IMG/VR virus record: IMGVR_UViG_3300042504_000087
Span: 1 to 28,940 of that record
Direction: 5' to 3' (one strand)
DNA length: 28,940 nt
Origin: a virus
In this document: positions 1-6,988 of the stretch, in pieces
How positions within the stretch are numbered: position 1 is the first letter of the stretch
How the letters are laid out: every line of letters starts with the position of its first letter
Notes under the pieces: generated by a model
The model's input: only the letters and a program-made list of their open reading frames with translations
Databases searched by the model: none
Told to the model about the DNA's origin: nothing
Program-made: the position numbers and the translations under genes

Positions 1-2211
1 CTGTGCCATTCCTTGAAAGGTTGATGGGGGCATCATCTCAGGCACTGGTGGCTGCGGCTGGGACACAAACTGTGCCGCCTGCTGCTGGGCCAACAATGCC
101 TGCTGACGCATTGCTTCACGATCAATACTTTGTGCCGCATCAATTTCGGCTGTAGAAATCTGTGATTTGTACTTTAACTCAATTTCATACTTTTTGAGAT
201 ACAAATCTTGGGCCATCTTGTCGCGGTTTAAATCGTCATCCATGATCATCTGCTGGCGCTTGAGTTCCAGTTCGGCAGCCTTTTTCTGGATATCTGCCTT
301 GATCGACTCGGCCTGCACTTGAGCCAGCACCTCTTCGGGTGATGGTTTTGGTGTTGGCGTGGGTGGCACATAGTCGGCAGGGATATCTTGGAAAAAGCTG
401 GTTGAATCTTTAAAGCCAGATAACTCTACGATTTTGCGTAGGGTATTACTAAACTGCTGGGGCGTGACCAATGGGTTTGTGGGGCCAAGCTGCTGCAAGA
501 TTTGCTCTTGCTTGGACATGATCATCATCAGCGCTTGCAGTTTTTCATTGGTGTCGCCATTGCCCAGGGCAATATTGATGTTGGCATCCATGCTGGTGTC
601 CCAGAATCTTGGATCAATAGACACCCACTCATTGCGCATTCGCACCATTCGGGCTTTGTCCTGATGCGTTGTGGCCAAGAACAAAATGCCCTTAAATAGC
701 TTTTTCATGCCTTCAGCCAGAATGCGAGCTGTCAGCTCAATGCGGCCTTGGCTGGCATTGATCGTTGCGTTTACAGCTGCTTTGGTGCTTGACTGCAATG
801 CATCAGCATTCAGACCCATGGCCGCCTTGCTCATGCCCGTGCGATCTTCTTTGATCTGGTCCATGTATTCCATCATCGGGAATGCAGCTTGACCCACAAA
901 TGGAGTCGTCAAAGGCTGGACCATGCCAGGCGCTCTCATGCGAATGATCGCGCCCGTCTCATTGTTCAAGACATCATCGATGTTGACTTGGCCTTCGACC
1001 ACCGCTGTGCGCGGGTGAATGCTCTGGGCCAGACTGTCCAATGTGTTGCGGAGTATTTCCGACTTGATTTCTTGCAAGTCGCGGGTGATGTCAAAAATCG
1101 ACATGGCCTCAAGTGGGCTTGTGTGTGGCTCTGGGTCGCAGGGAAAGTCAGCAAAGGGAATGTAGCTTGCCGGCAGATTCCTGACCACCTTATAGCCACC
1201 ACCCATGCAGCAGACCTTGCGCAGCTCTGCAATGCCATCGCCATCAAAGTCCACACGGGAATAAGCCTCGATGTACAGCACTCTGCGCATCATTGGGTTG
1301 GCAGCGTCATTCGTGCCAAATGTTGTGGACAGTGGCTGGCGCGCTAAATACTCATCATTGCTGTCCAAGTCAGTCGATGACATATTCTCTTCAATCTCAT
1401 CCTGGTCATAACCCATGGCCAACAAATCAGCCATTGTGGCCATCTGCCTGTGGGCAATGATGGTCGAATCGTCAAACGATCTGGCGCGTCTGTCCAGTAG
1501 TAGCTCTTCGGGTGGCACGGCCATGATCCTGATCCGGCCATCCTTTGTGATGCGCTTGATCTGCACATCATGGATCATCGGTGCAGGCATCACCATGGGT
1601 TGACCAGTCATGGGGTCCACAGTTGTGAGCTGCGCTTCATCAATTGCTGGGTCTGGGTAGGATGTGATGATCTTGACCTCGCCACCAGGCTCTTGCATCA
1701 GCATTTCTAAGGTCTGGTCATCGAGGCCGGTGTACTCTTCAATTCGGACCTTCTCTTCGTCTTCCCACCAGAATTTGGCTATTCCGCATTTGCGAACCAG
1801 TGCATCCTTAAAAATTGCATAGCTCGTCAAAAACCCGTTGTTGTCATTCTGGAAAACATAGTTTGCATAGTCGGTCGCCTGCTGGGCCATCTTCACATCT
1901 TCTGGGCCACGGGGTGCAAACTCGACCACATTCTCAGAATTAAAGAAAACGCGCATCAGACTTGGCAGCATGGCCGAGACAGTGTCGCGCACTTCCATGG
2001 CCACCACCTTGCTGTTGCCTTCGACCTCATTGCCAAATAAATCACCGCGATAGTATTCGGTCCCCTTGGCGCGTGTGGGTGACAGATCACTGTCCACATA
2101 GCTCACCGCATCGGTCAGGTCTTGCGTGATGATCGCTTGCAGTTCTGCATCATCCATTGGCTCGGTGGCTGCAATGTCGGTGGATAAATTTTCAGTAATG
2201 TTTTCAATCAT
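1..2211 (-). CDS. Portal protein (head-tail connector), 3' end outside window
   Basis: The frame is open from an ATG at 2211 to the window edge: 737 codons with no stop, so the C-terminus is missing. The product is the dodecameric portal, which forms the DNA channel at one capsid vertex and docks the terminase and tail. The N-terminal half is rich in Asp/Glu and contains segments typical of P22/podovirus-type portals: YRGDLFGNE near residue 54, RVFFNSENVVEFAPRGPED near 87, and RTGMSKAAMGLNADALQSST near 450. The C-terminal part (after about residue 620) is a long Gln/Lys/Glu-rich helix, as in the barrel of P22-like portals. The start overlaps the stop of the methyltransferase gene by ATGA. Family assignment is from recognition of these segments. 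The large size (over 737 residues) fits P22-like rather than T7-like portals. Confidence 0.9.
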   Translation of the reverse strand, partial: MIENITENLSTDIAATEPMDDAELQAIITQDLTDAVSYVDSDLSPTRAKGTEYYRGDLFGNEVEGNSKVVAMEVRDTVSAMLPSLMRVFFNSENVVEFAPRGPEDVKMAQQATDYANYVFQNDNNGFLTSYAIFKDALVRKCGIAKFWWEDEEKVRIEEYTGLDDQTLEMLMQEPGGEVKIITSYPDPAIDEAQLTTVDPMTGQPMVMPAPMIHDVQIKRITKDGRIRIMAVPPEELLLDRRARSFDDSTIIAHRQMATMADLLAMGYDQDEIEENMSSTDLDSNDEYLARQPLSTTFGTNDAANPMMRRVLYIEAYSRVDFDGDGIAELRKVCCMGGGYKVVRNLPASYIPFADFPCDPEPHTSPLEAMSIFDITRDLQEIKSEILRNTLDSLAQSIHPRTAVVEGQVNIDDVLNNETGAIIRMRAPGMVQPLTTPFVGQAAFPMMEYMDQIKEDRTGMSKAAMGLNADALQSSTKAAVNATINASQGRIELTARILAEGMKKLFKGILFLATTHQDKARMVRMRNEWVSIDPRFWDTSMDANINIALGNGDTNEKLQALMMIMSKQEQILQQLGPTNPLVTPQQFSNTLRKIVELSGFKDSTSFFQDIPADYVPPTPTPKPSPEEVLAQVQAESIKADIQKKAAELELKRQQMIMDDDLNRDKMAQDLYLKKYEIELKYKSQISTAEIDAAQSIDREAMRQQALLAQQQAAQFVSQPQPPVPEMMPPSTFQGMAQ

Positions 2212-2741
2212 GGCTTGACCTTTGTGAGAACCACATACATGGAGTCCACAGCCCGTGGCGTGCGGATAATCTCCTCATGGGGCAATTCTAGTGCTTCTCC
2301 CACCTTTGAGAGACGCATTTCCAGCGTTGTCAACTCAAACCGATCCGGCCAGCCCAAGTACCAGTGCCACTCGGTGTAATACTTCCAAGAATTCTCGTTA
2401 AATGCTCTGACATGGGTCGGGTCTTGCCAAGCGCCAAGGCTCAAGTCATAAGGCACATGGATGCGCATTTCACCGCCCACTCTCAAAAGCTCTTTGCAGT
2501 TGGTCATGGCATCGACCAGATCGTGGATGTGTTCCAGCACATCATTGGCCAGAATGGTTTCAAACATCCCTGGCACGATCTCCAGCTGCCCAAAACGGGT
2601 TTGCAGGGTATCGCCCCACTTTACTTTGCTGATATCGACCAGCCAGTCAGGATTCTTGCTGGCTTGAATATCTGCATTCAGATACTCTTTGCACCAGTCT
2701 TTCCCAGAGCCTAGATTAAGAATCAAACCAGGCACTCGCAT
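2208..2741 (-). CDS. SAM-dependent methyltransferase (class I, type-11-like)
   Basis: The protein has 177 residues from the ATG at 2741. The glycine motif that binds S-adenosylmethionine is at the start (LILNLGSGKDW, residues 5-15), followed by an acidic strand end (NADI), and the post-motif NDVLEHIHD lies near residue 70. This order is that of class I methyltransferases such as those acting on sugars or small acceptors; the substrate is unknown. An ATG at 2822 is in frame, but it would lie inside the upstream glycosyltransferase gene for over 100 bases. The 2741 start leaves a 26-base overlap and puts the SAM motif at the usual N-terminal position. It sits directly between a glycosyltransferase and the portal gene and overlaps the portal start by ATGA, so the pair may modify a glycan together. 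Confidence 0.85.
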   Translation of the reverse strand: MRVPGLILNLGSGKDWCKEYLNADIQASKNPDWLVDISKVKWGDTLQTRFGQLEIVPGMFETILANDVLEHIHDLVDAMTNCKELLRVGGEMRIHVPYDLSLGAWQDPTHVRAFNENSWKYYTEWHWYLGWPDRFELTTLEMRLSKVGEALELPHEEIIRTPRAVDSMYVVLTKVKP

Positions 2742-3411
2742 ATTCTGGCCGGTTTTCTCTAAGCCATGGCAGCGCCTGGTCATGCAGTTTTTGCGCGTCA
2801 AAGCCAATGGTGTTGCTGCCAATATGGTGAACGTAACTTGCGCTCACATAGTGGCCATAGCCTTTTTGGATTAAATCCATACAATGCACATCATCGCTGT
2901 ACCAGTTCAAAGGGGGAAACTTTGCCTCTTCAAATGCATCACTTGATATCCATGCAAAGATTGGGCTGACCTCTTGGACCAGTTTGATGTGGGCCTCAGA
3001 CGGGAATTTGTAAAAGTTCAGTTTCTCCGGCTGCTCAGTGATCCGCACATTTTGACAAGGTCTGGCCGCATCACTTCGAGCCGCCACCCACCCAGCTTTG
3101 TAGCTGTTCATGGTCCTGACAATGGCCACATCTTCCATCAGCACCTTCACGCTGGTGGGTGTCAGCACAATGTCGTCATTGGCCACAATGCATGATGACC
3201 AGTCTTTGAGCGCTGCCTCAATCACCTCGTTGTAGTCCTCGCCAAAGTTCCTTGGCTGGCCATAAATTTTGTAATCGGCATCAAAACGCTCAATCACCGA
3301 CTCTGGGCCGCGCAGATAGACCGGACACTCTGGCGCGTATTGCTTGATGGATTCCAGCAGCACGGCCAGACCATGGCCCCTGACAGTGGCAATGACAATC
3401 GGACAAATCAT
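2716..3411 (-). CDS. Glycosyltransferase-like protein (GT-A/family 2-like)
   Basis: The protein has 231 residues. The start is the ATG at 3411, which overlaps the preceding stop by ATGA; a longer in-frame start at 3483 would run through the upstream gene. The N-terminus MICPIVIATVRGHGLAVLL looks like the first nucleotide-sugar-binding strand of GT-A enzymes. VANDDIVLTP near residue 75 resembles the metal-binding DXD-type motif, and YSDDVHCMDLIQKGY near 178 resembles the acceptor/base region. Its role is probably transfer of a sugar to a host or virion component, since it is paired with the methyltransferase downstream. The family call is by motif and strand pattern only; substrate and product are not deducible. 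Confidence 0.7.
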   Translation of the reverse strand: MICPIVIATVRGHGLAVLLESIKQYAPECPVYLRGPESVIERFDADYKIYGQPRNFGEDYNEVIEAALKDWSSCIVANDDIVLTPTSVKVLMEDVAIVRTMNSYKAGWVAARSDAARPCQNVRITEQPEKLNFYKFPSEAHIKLVQEVSPIFAWISSDAFEEAKFPPLNWYSDDVHCMDLIQKGYGHYVSASYVHHIGSNTIGFDAQKLHDQALPWLRENRPEYASAWFDS

Positions 3412-3704
3412 TTCTTGGCCTTGTTCCTGGCACTGATCGCAGCCGCCTTGGCTTTGGCATCGGCCTTGGAGCTTGCGCCCCATGCCTTCAATGACAGCAG
3501 CAGTCTGGTCGGCTCACCGCCCTTCATCTCAGGACCAGGCATATTGCCCATCCGCGCCAAGAATGATGCGCGTCTTGGGTTGTCACCAGCCTTGACTGGC
3601 GCTTTCAAATCCATACCCTGCGCCTTCGCACTGGCACGGCCCTTGGCATTTAAGCCGCCAGAGGGTGACTTGCCCTCTTTACGCTGCCAAGCTGGGGTCT
3701 TCAT
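3408..3704 (-). CDS. Small basic phage protein, DUF6321-like
   Basis: The protein has 98 residues, very rich in Lys, Ala, Gly and Arg. The opening MKTPAWQRKEGKSPSGGLNAKG and the later DNPRRASFLARMGNMPGP and LLLSLKAWGASSKADA segments match what I recall of the DUF6321 family, found between terminase and portal genes in many phages. No enzymatic motif is visible. The strong positive charge and lack of hydrophobic segments suggest nucleic-acid binding or a capsid-internal role, which is inference. It overlaps both neighbours by ATGA (3701-3704 and 3408-3411), so it is part of one coupled translational unit. Confidence 0.85.
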   Translation of the reverse strand: MKTPAWQRKEGKSPSGGLNAKGRASAKAQGMDLKAPVKAGDNPRRASFLARMGNMPGPEMKGGEPTRLLLSLKAWGASSKADAKAKAAAISARNKAKK

Positions 3705-3856
3705 TTCTTTTTTACTGGCTTGGCGGTTTTAGCCGCTGCTTTAAAGTCTGAAGCGCTTGGCGCGCCTTTAGCCCCAGGCTTGCGCATTTTCTCTTTGCTT
3801 CCAGCAGCAATTCTTTCGCGTTTTGCATGAATGTTTGCATATAGTCCTTTTTTCAT
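3701..3856 (-). CDS. Very small basic phage protein (51 aa), MKKGLYANIH family
   Basis: A 51-codon gene read from the ATG at 3856 to the TGA at 3701. The protein begins MKKGLYANIHAKRERIAAGS and ends in a Lys/Ala-rich tail. I recognise this opening as a recurrent tiny protein of phage terminase-portal regions, of unknown function. The pattern of Lys/Arg with Gly-Ser turns and no hydrophobic core suggests an unstructured, nucleic-acid- or protein-binding peptide. It overlaps the upstream Cys-rich gene and the downstream DUF6321-like gene by exactly ATGA at each end, which strongly supports it being a real gene. Confidence 0.85.
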   Translation of the reverse strand: MKKGLYANIHAKRERIAAGSKEKMRKPGAKGAPSASDFKAAAKTAKPVKKK

Positions 3857-4332
3857 TCCTCTTCTCCCTCTTCATAGTCTTCAGATTCTTCACCCTCTTG
3901 CTCACCAGTGTTCGGACCACCGACCACCCATGCATCGCAAGTTCTGCTGGCTGCGCACTTGAAATCAAAGATTTCGCAGTAACCCAAATCGGCCAACTTG
4001 ATTGTTCCCCATGGGTCTGCTTCCATGCCAATGCCTTGGGCAATGCACTCTTTGATGTTGTCAGACACATTGAATGCCGCGCAGTTACCGCATAGGCTTT
4101 GCTTTGCGTCATCCATGCTCACATCCCACTGGTCGGCCTTCTTGCGCCAAAAAGCCTCATTAGGCAGTTTGGGATTCTCAGGGCCATAGGCCGCGCTGGT
4201 GATTGCCTTGGCGCGGTTTTTCAGATTGAGGGTAATGTCTAGCGTGGGCATTGGGCAGTTCTCGCCTGCGCCCATGTCCTCGCCCTCTTCTTTATCCATG
4301 ACCTGGCTCATGGTGCGCTGCATAGTAGCCAT
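3853..4332 (-). CDS. Cysteine-rich, possible metal/Fe-S-binding phage protein
   Basis: The protein has 159 residues. A conserved-looking core (residues 26-140) begins with a CPMPTLDITLNLKNR segment and carries six further cysteines: C81, C84, C96, C119, C126 and C132, in the segments CGNCAAF, KECI, GYCEIFDFKC and TCDAW. This spacing resembles small Fe-S or zinc proteins such as high-potential iron-sulfur proteins. I have seen similar sequences in other environmental phages without a known role. The last 20 residues are almost all Glu/Asp/Gly. The start overlaps the DUF6496-like stop by one base (TAATG) and the end overlaps the next gene by ATGA. Metal binding is inferred from the cysteines only. 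Confidence 0.8.
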   Translation of the reverse strand: MATMQRTMSQVMDKEEGEDMGAGENCPMPTLDITLNLKNRAKAITSAAYGPENPKLPNEAFWRKKADQWDVSMDDAKQSLCGNCAAFNVSDNIKECIAQGIGMEADPWGTIKLADLGYCEIFDFKCAASRTCDAWVVGGPNTGEQEGEESEDYEEGEEE

Positions 4333-4520
4333 TATTTTTTCGCCTTGTTTGTGGCCGTGCGCTGACCGCGCATTGGCAGCTTTGCTTCAGACATTGCAAT
4401 GGCAATGGCTTGTTTAGGATTCTTAACAATTTTGCCAGTTCCACCGCTGTGGAGCTTGCCAGCCTTGTACTCACCCATTACCTTGCCGACCTTCTTTTGC
4501 GCTTTACTCATTGCCTTCAT
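4332..4520 (-). CDS. Small basic phage protein, DUF6496-like
   Basis: The protein has 62 residues from the ATG at 4520, preceded by GGGGAAACCT as a plausible ribosome site; an ATG nine bases further in is an alternative. A longer in-frame start at 4595 would reach into the terminase gene. The sequence KVGKVMGEYKAGKLHSG followed by VKNPKQAIAIAMSEA is the pattern I associate with DUF6496, a short Lys-rich domain found in many phages beside terminase genes. No function is known. The gene lies 32 bases after TerL and its stop shares a base with the next start. Confidence 0.8.
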   Translation of the reverse strand: MKAMSKAQKKVGKVMGEYKAGKLHSGGTGKIVKNPKQAIAIAMSEAKLPMRGQRTATNKAKK

Positions 4521-4552
4521 AGGTTTCCCCCATTGGTTTGTCAATACCCGAA

Positions 4553-5959
4553 TTATGCAACCCGCACAAGGTTTCTGCGCAGGGGCTGAGACCACTTTCC
4601 TGATCCACTTGACCCGTACATCCCTGCAATCGCGTCAGACGCAAATGTCAGGACAAAGGCATCGGCCTTGTCAGGGCTTGGCAGGCCTCTGCGCTTTATC
4701 TCATCTTTCCCCTCGATGGCGATCTTGCCGTTGCTGGTAAATGAGTACCGCACTGTGGCCAGTTCGGCAATCAAGACCTCATCCTTTGGCATCTTGCAAT
4801 CTCTGGCCTCAAGCCACGCCCGTGCTTTGTACCAAAGTTCTGCCTTCAGATTCCTGTACGTTCCACCCATCGCGGGTGATTCACTTACATTGATCCCTCT
4901 GGCCGGCAGGCCCAGCTCTCTGAGCCGGTCCACCACCCCAGCGCCTAATCCAATCGAATCCACCAGTATTTCCTTTGGCTGCTGGCTCGGTGGCAGCGCC
5001 TGGTACTCGGCCACCACCGCACCAGTCAATTGCATCAGGTCCAGATTTTTCCATGTCCGAATAGCCTCAGTCACCGCATTGCCCTGGCGCTTGCACAGCG
5101 CTGATCTGTCCGAGCCAAACCGCGCCACATCCAAGCCCCATAGCATGGGCGCATAGTCACTTGGCGCGACATCCCGATTCACCGCACTCTCCAGTAGGTC
5201 CATGGCAATGACAGTGTCGTCATCCCCCTTGGGAAACTCCCCGATCACCCTGATCCGGTAGACGTTGCTTTCCTCGCCATAGCGCATGGCCATCTCTTTG
5301 ACGTACTCATCACTCACCCTTGGCGAGTCAGTGCAGGCCACTTGAAATGTGGTCCACTCATCGGCCAGGCGCGTGTGGGTGTCATAGAAAAACCCACTAG
5401 ACCTCACCGGATTCCCCAAAAGCAGCGTCACCGCGTTGTGGCCAGACATCGAGCCAGCCGCGGCCTCAAACACTTGCTCCGGCACACCAGAAGCCTCATC
5501 GGCCACCAGCATCACATTCTCCGAGTGAATCCCCTGCAAAGCCTCTGGCTGCTCTGCTCTTGATGTCCTGGCTGAAATAAACATCTCAGTCGGTGCAGCA
5601 TTGAATTCAATCCTTTCCTGCTTGACAGTCAACAACCCCTGCAAAGGCAAAGGCATCGCATTGATCCACCTCTTCAGCTCGGCAAACATTGCGTCATACA
5701 GCTGTGAGCTTGTCGGTGCAGTCACCACCACCTTGACGGGAGACCGCGTCATAAAGTACCAGAGCATGGCCCAGCTGCTTGCCGTACTCTTTCCCACCCC
5801 GTGGCCAGACCTGACACTAATCTTCCGATCACCACGGGCAATCGCCCCAAGAAACTTCACCTGCCACGGGTCAGGGTCAACCCCCAAAACCTCCCGCACA
5901 AACAGCACAGGGTCCGGCTGATACCTCTCTACCCACTGACTGAAAACATTTTCTTTCAT
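4553..5959 (-). CDS. terL: Terminase large subunit (ATPase and nuclease)
   Basis: The protein has 468 residues, a typical TerL length. The ATPase has Walker A SGHGVGKST at 51-59, the adenine/coupling segment VVVTAPTSSQ at 77-86, and Walker B VMLVADEAS at 149-157 with catalytic E155. The RNase H-like nuclease has acidic residues in GLDVARFGSDRSA (D277), ILVDSIGLG (D334) and PSPDKADAF (D430/D433). The enzyme cuts concatemeric DNA and drives it into the prohead through the portal. The start overlaps the preceding small gene by ATGA. It is separated from the small subunit by about 1 kb of small genes and spacer. Headful versus cos packaging cannot be decided from sequence alone. Confidence 0.95.
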   Translation of the reverse strand: MKENVFSQWVERYQPDPVLFVREVLGVDPDPWQVKFLGAIARGDRKISVRSGHGVGKSTASSWAMLWYFMTRSPVKVVVTAPTSSQLYDAMFAELKRWINAMPLPLQGLLTVKQERIEFNAAPTEMFISARTSRAEQPEALQGIHSENVMLVADEASGVPEQVFEAAAGSMSGHNAVTLLLGNPVRSSGFFYDTHTRLADEWTTFQVACTDSPRVSDEYVKEMAMRYGEESNVYRIRVIGEFPKGDDDTVIAMDLLESAVNRDVAPSDYAPMLWGLDVARFGSDRSALCKRQGNAVTEAIRTWKNLDLMQLTGAVVAEYQALPPSQQPKEILVDSIGLGAGVVDRLRELGLPARGINVSESPAMGGTYRNLKAELWYKARAWLEARDCKMPKDEVLIAELATVRYSFTSNGKIAIEGKDEIKRRGLPSPDKADAFVLTFASDAIAGMYGSSGSGKWSQPLRRNLVRVA

Positions 5960-6159
5960 GGGTGGATCGTCTCATAGATGGCCCAAGCCTTAGGACTCAT
6001 CGCCCACTTATGCGCCTCTAGCTCATCAGTCCGCACCAGTATCAGCAAGTGATACGTCATCGCCAAGTCAAACCGATCCTCTTCAATCGCCTCCATCATG
6101 CGAATCTTTAAATCCAGAAGTAGTACCGACAAGTGCAGCGCTGTCAATAAATCAGTCAT
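5956..6159 (-). CDS. Small hypothetical protein (67 aa)
   Basis: Not recognised. The protein has 67 residues, is predicted mainly helical and starts with a Leu-rich segment (LLTALHLSVLLLDLKIRMM, residues 4-22) that could be an amphipathic helix or weak membrane segment. It then has acidic residues and a Trp-containing end. The gene overlaps its upstream neighbour and TerL by ATGA at both ends, so it is probably translated by re-initiation along with TerL. Its position immediately before TerL is compatible with an accessory packaging function, but nothing in the sequence shows this. Confidence 0.7.
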   Translation of the reverse strand: MTDLLTALHLSVLLLDLKIRMMEAIEEDRFDLAMTYHLLILVRTDELEAHKWAMSPKAWAIYETIHP

Positions 6160-6356
6160 TTATCCATCCTCGCTTGCTTTAAGTTCTGACCCGTGATCCT
6201 GTCGGTCCAGCACGATGCACACAGCCACCTCGTCGCACTCATTTCCACCCCACCCTCCGGTGGCTTTTTCAAAGCGCATTTATTACAAAGCTGTAATTTG
6301 TGGCCATGCACATTCCCATTCAATCTCACATGGTTATTTACAAAATTACTTTTCAC
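6156..6356 (-). CDS. Small zinc-finger-like protein (66 aa), GTG start
   Basis: The protein has 66 residues, starting at a GTG at 6356 that overlaps the previous gene's TGA as GTGA. Two Cys pairs, LCNKC (C24, C27) and LCASC (C47, C50), are separated by 19 residues. This is a four-Cys zinc ribbon or treble-clef-like arrangement, and the basic C-terminus could contact nucleic acid. The N-terminal half is AT-rich in codon choice (AAT, TTT, GTA), unlike the GC-richer TerL. Zinc binding is inferred from the cysteines; the partner and function are unknown. Confidence 0.7.
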   Translation of the reverse strand: MKSNFVNNHVRLNGNVHGHKLQLCNKCALKKPPEGGVEMSATRWLCASCWTDRITGQNLKQARMDK

Positions 6357-6514
6357 TGTATTTTCTGCACTTTATTATCAGGGTGAATTAACCACTTATC
6401 ACCCAATATTCTTAATGCCTTAATATATTGCAATTGATTATGTCTGTTCGTGCTATTAGGCACATAATCGACACAGAATAACTTCCTGACTTTAGTTAAT
6501 AACGTGATATTCAT
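6353..6514 (-). CDS. Very small hypothetical protein (53 aa)
   Basis: A 53-codon gene read from the ATG at 6514 to the TGA at 6353. The start overlaps the stop of the upstream 54-aa gene as ATGA, and the stop overlaps the GTG start of the zinc protein as GTGA; such exact junctions on both sides are hard to explain by chance. The protein starts MNITLLTKVRKLFCVDYVPN, is basic, and ends in WLIHPDNKVQKIQ; I do not recognise it. It uses many TTA, ATA and AAT codons and is clearly more AT-rich than the head and replication genes, which suggests a later acquisition. Confidence 0.65.
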   Translation of the reverse strand: MNITLLTKVRKLFCVDYVPNSTNRHNQLQYIKALRILGDKWLIHPDNKVQKIQ

Positions 6515-6675
6515 ATTATCCCCACGATCTGGTTAATGTCCACCCAAGTGTGCCAGACAATTGTCCCATCCAAGCTCATTAGCTTGCAGAACACTTTCTT
6601 GTCTTGAGCCTCATCAGTGTCTAACACAATCCACTCCTGGTCTTTGATGATGATTGTTGCCTGCTTCGTTTTCAT
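6511..6675 (-). CDS. Very small hypothetical protein (54 aa)
   Basis: A 54-codon gene from the ATG at 6675, preceded by GGAG with a 7-base spacer, a very good ribosome site and the first of the coupled chain that leads into TerL. The protein begins MKTKQATIIIKDQEWIVLDT and later has GTIVWHTWVDINQIVGII. Its alternating short strands suggest a small beta-barrel or SH3-like fold. No family is recognised. Its stop overlaps the next start by ATGA. Placement after a spacer of about 310 bases suggests that a promoter for this block may lie upstream. Confidence 0.75.
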   Translation of the reverse strand: MKTKQATIIIKDQEWIVLDTDEAQDKKVFCKLMSLDGTIVWHTWVDINQIVGII

Positions 6676-6738
6676 GGTTTAGCTCCGTTGTTTGTGGAGT
6701 TGACATTTTTGCACAATTTGACTTAGTTGTTACTTTTT

Positions 6739-6885
6739 TTAAAAATTTTTTTTGTAGGTGTTTAGTGCCGCCACAGTCGCCCCCGCCAAAGCGGCCACGG
6801 GGGGGTCACGGCCACCGACCGCCAGCTGGCCACTACCGACTTGTCCCCAGATTTTGGCCAACTTTATCCACAGATTCCTGTGCAT
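6739..6885 (-). CDS. Possible small protein (48 aa), uncertain
   Basis: A 48-codon open frame within the spacer, starting MHRNLWIKLAKIWGQVGSGQ, continuing LAVGGRDPPVAALAGATVAA and ending LNTYKKNF. The composition (Ala, Gly, Val with GC-rich third positions) looks protein-like, and the C-terminal half could be a weak membrane or packing helix. Against it, there is no ribosome site before the ATG at 6885, and the start codon lies inside a DnaA-box-like cluster. It may be coding or it may be a by-product of a GC-rich structural region. Confidence 0.3.
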   Translation of the reverse strand: MHRNLWIKLAKIWGQVGSGQLAVGGRDPPVAALAGATVAALNTYKKNF

Positions 6886-6941
6886 AAGTAGGCTTGTAAT
6901 ACTTTGATGCACTTAATTCTGTGGATAACGACTTATCCACT
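6864..6941. promoter_or_regulatory. Cluster of four DnaA-box-like 9-mers
   Basis: Two exact matches to TTATCCACA are seen: 6864-6872 on the plus strand and 6920-6928 as its complement TGTGGATAA. Two near matches accompany them: TGTGCATAA at 6879-6887 and TTATCCACT at 6933-6941. DnaA of most bacteria recognises TTATNCACA. Four in 78 bases is well above chance, where one exact 9-mer match is expected about once per 130 kb per strand. They may recruit host DnaA to a phage origin or control transcription of the block beginning at 6675. Which of these applies is inference. Confidence 0.55.
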
Positions 6942-6988
6942 TAACATAATGGTCGTTGTATAAAGTGACTGAATGCTTCGGTATTCAT

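Larger units (their letters stand above)
6676..6988. other. Spacer between small-gene block and TerS: AT-rich, then GC-rich, then DnaA-box-like cluster
   Basis: This 313-base stretch holds no convincing large gene; one doubtful 48-aa frame is listed separately. In plus-strand order it has an AT-rich segment (about 6700-6760, including a run of T, five A and eight T), then a strongly GC-rich segment (about 6766-6840, with a run of seven G), then four 9-mers like the DnaA box TTATCCACA (6864-6941). An AT-rich block next to DnaA-type boxes is a common origin layout. The sequence also resembles a leader for the minus-strand genes that begin at 6675. Confidence 0.5.

Noticed and set aside
6698-6732. 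TTGACA at 6699-6704 as a plus-strand promoter
   Set aside because: The -10 position 17 bases later (TTAGTT) is poor, and no plus-strand gene follows.
6654-6887. Plus-strand open frame of 77 codons in the spacer
   Set aside because: It lies over a supported minus-strand small gene start and repetitive AT/GC tracts, and has a low-complexity product with no ribosome site.
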